In this document: in pieces, positions 63,616 through 64,000 of the stretch
Numbering within the stretch: the first letter of the stretch is position 1
How the letters are laid out: the number at the start of each line of letters is the position of its first letter
Source: Polaribacter marinaquae
GTDB lineage: Bacteria; Bacteroidota; Bacteroidia; Flavobacteriales; Flavobacteriaceae
Assembly (NCBI RefSeq): GCF_038019025.1
Contig: NZ_CP150496.1
Span: forward strand, 2,372,001 to 2,436,000
Reading direction: 5' to 3'
Length of the DNA: 64,000 bases
Program-made: the position numbers and the translations under genes
Notes under the pieces: generated by a model
What the model was told of the DNA's origin: nothing
Database searches by the model: none
The model's input: the letters and a program-made list of their open reading frames with translations, nothing else

Positions 63616-64000
63616 ATGTCTCATTACGAAGCACCCATAAGGGAACCTTTAGTATTAGGTGATAAAAGTTACCACGATATTACCGAAGACATTGCAAAAC
63701 CTATCGAAGGTAAAGCAAATAAGAATTGGTATATAGCATTTTATATTTCTTTAGCAGCAATGTTATGGGGATTTGGATGTATTTTCTACACAGTAGGAAC
63801 AGGAATTGGAGTTTGGGGATTGAGCAAGAACATTGGATGGGCTTGGGATATTACTAACTTTGTTTGGTGGGTAGGTATTGGTCACGCAGGAACATTAATT
63901 TCTGCAGTACTTTTATTATTCCGTCAAAAATGGAGAATGGCGATTAACCGTTCTGCAGAAGCAATGACGATTTTTGCTGTATTTCAAGCAGGATTGTTTC
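63616..64000 (+). CDS. actC: Alternative complex III subunit ActC (NrfD-like), 5' part
   Basis: The first 128 codons, starting MSHYEAPIREPLVLGD and running off the window. An N-terminal cytoplasmic stretch of about 38 residues is followed by membrane helices (WYIAFYISLAAMLWGFGCIF, about 38-57; VWWVGIGHAGTLISAVLLLF, about 88-107) with the G-I-G-H-A-G motif typical of NrfD/PsrC quinol-oxidising subunits. It begins 22 bases after actB. The remaining act genes should continue to the right. Confidence 0.92.
   Translation, partial: MSHYEAPIREPLVLGDKSYHDITEDIAKPIEGKANKNWYIAFYISLAAMLWGFGCIFYTVGTGIGVWGLSKNIGWAWDITNFVWWVGIGHAGTLISAVLLLFRQKWRMAINRSAEAMTIFAVFQAGLF

Noticed and set aside
1..64000. Defence system, prophage, integrative element or secondary-metabolite cluster
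   Set aside because: Both strands hold ordinary core genes in conserved operons; no transposase, integrase, nuclease-helicase cassette, CRISPR repeats or biosynthetic megasynthase was found.

Overview
The window is AT-rich (about one third G+C by eye) and reads as core chromosome of a marine Flavobacteriaceae bacterium (Bacteroidota; Polaribacter/Tenacibaculum-like). The evidence is: type IX secretion features (a PorT-family barrel, and a giant surface protein with a T9SS type A sorting domain); alternative complex III genes; a DUF2723/GT117 protein; a class II IlvC; Bacteroidota promoters (TTTG-N19-TAnnTTTG, three exact examples); and almost no Shine-Dalgarno sequences. No phage, transposase, CRISPR array or defence island was seen.

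Layout. 1-5.6 kb: 3' end of a PorT-family gene, then a tight leftward operon asnS > WG-repeat protein > rpoN > PAP2-like membrane protein with overlapping stop/start codons. 5.7-13.2 kb: one 2,496-residue leucine-rich-repeat protein carrying a 1,293-bp repeat in nearly three copies. 13.3-20 kb: an RND/MMPL exporter and the leftward translation cluster rplM-rpsI, rpsB-tsf, pyrH-frr, each block with its own promoter and/or terminator. 20.2-33.4 kb: DUF5916 outer-membrane protein, Sua5, a small barrel, polA with a small unknown gene, a metallophosphoesterase, a thioredoxin-like protein without cysteines, a polysaccharide deacetylase and a GT117 protein. 33.5-34.8 kb: tRNA-Gln, a DUF421 protein and a VOC protein. 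34.8-51.1 kb: amino-acid biosynthesis, with thrABC leftward and leuAB + ilvDBNCA rightward. 51.2-58.9 kb: GapN-type dehydrogenase, universal stress protein, rimP-nusA-infB and a SPOR protein. 59.1 kb to the end: actA, actB and the start of actC.

How the genes work together. ThrABC turns aspartate into threonine. IlvA turns threonine into 2-oxobutyrate. IlvBN, IlvC and IlvD then make isoleucine and valine, and LeuA/LeuB take part in leucine synthesis (leuC/leuD are not in the window). Two leader peptides too short for ordinary gene calling sit at control points. One is Ile/Val-rich and lies before a strong terminator ahead of ilvD; the other is Thr-rich and lies ahead of thrA. The rimP-nusA-infB transcript also starts with an intrinsic terminator in its leader, and rpsB has a structured leader. 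Much of the interest of this window is therefore 5'-UTR regulation of core operons.

The other main observation is the LRR gene. The pattern of single-base differences shows that the middle repeat copy has the left part of copy 3 and the right part of copy 1, as expected from one unequal crossover between two ancestral copies. Corrected starts are given for rplM, sua5, thrB, thrC, the universal stress protein, the DUF421 protein and the gene downstream of polA.
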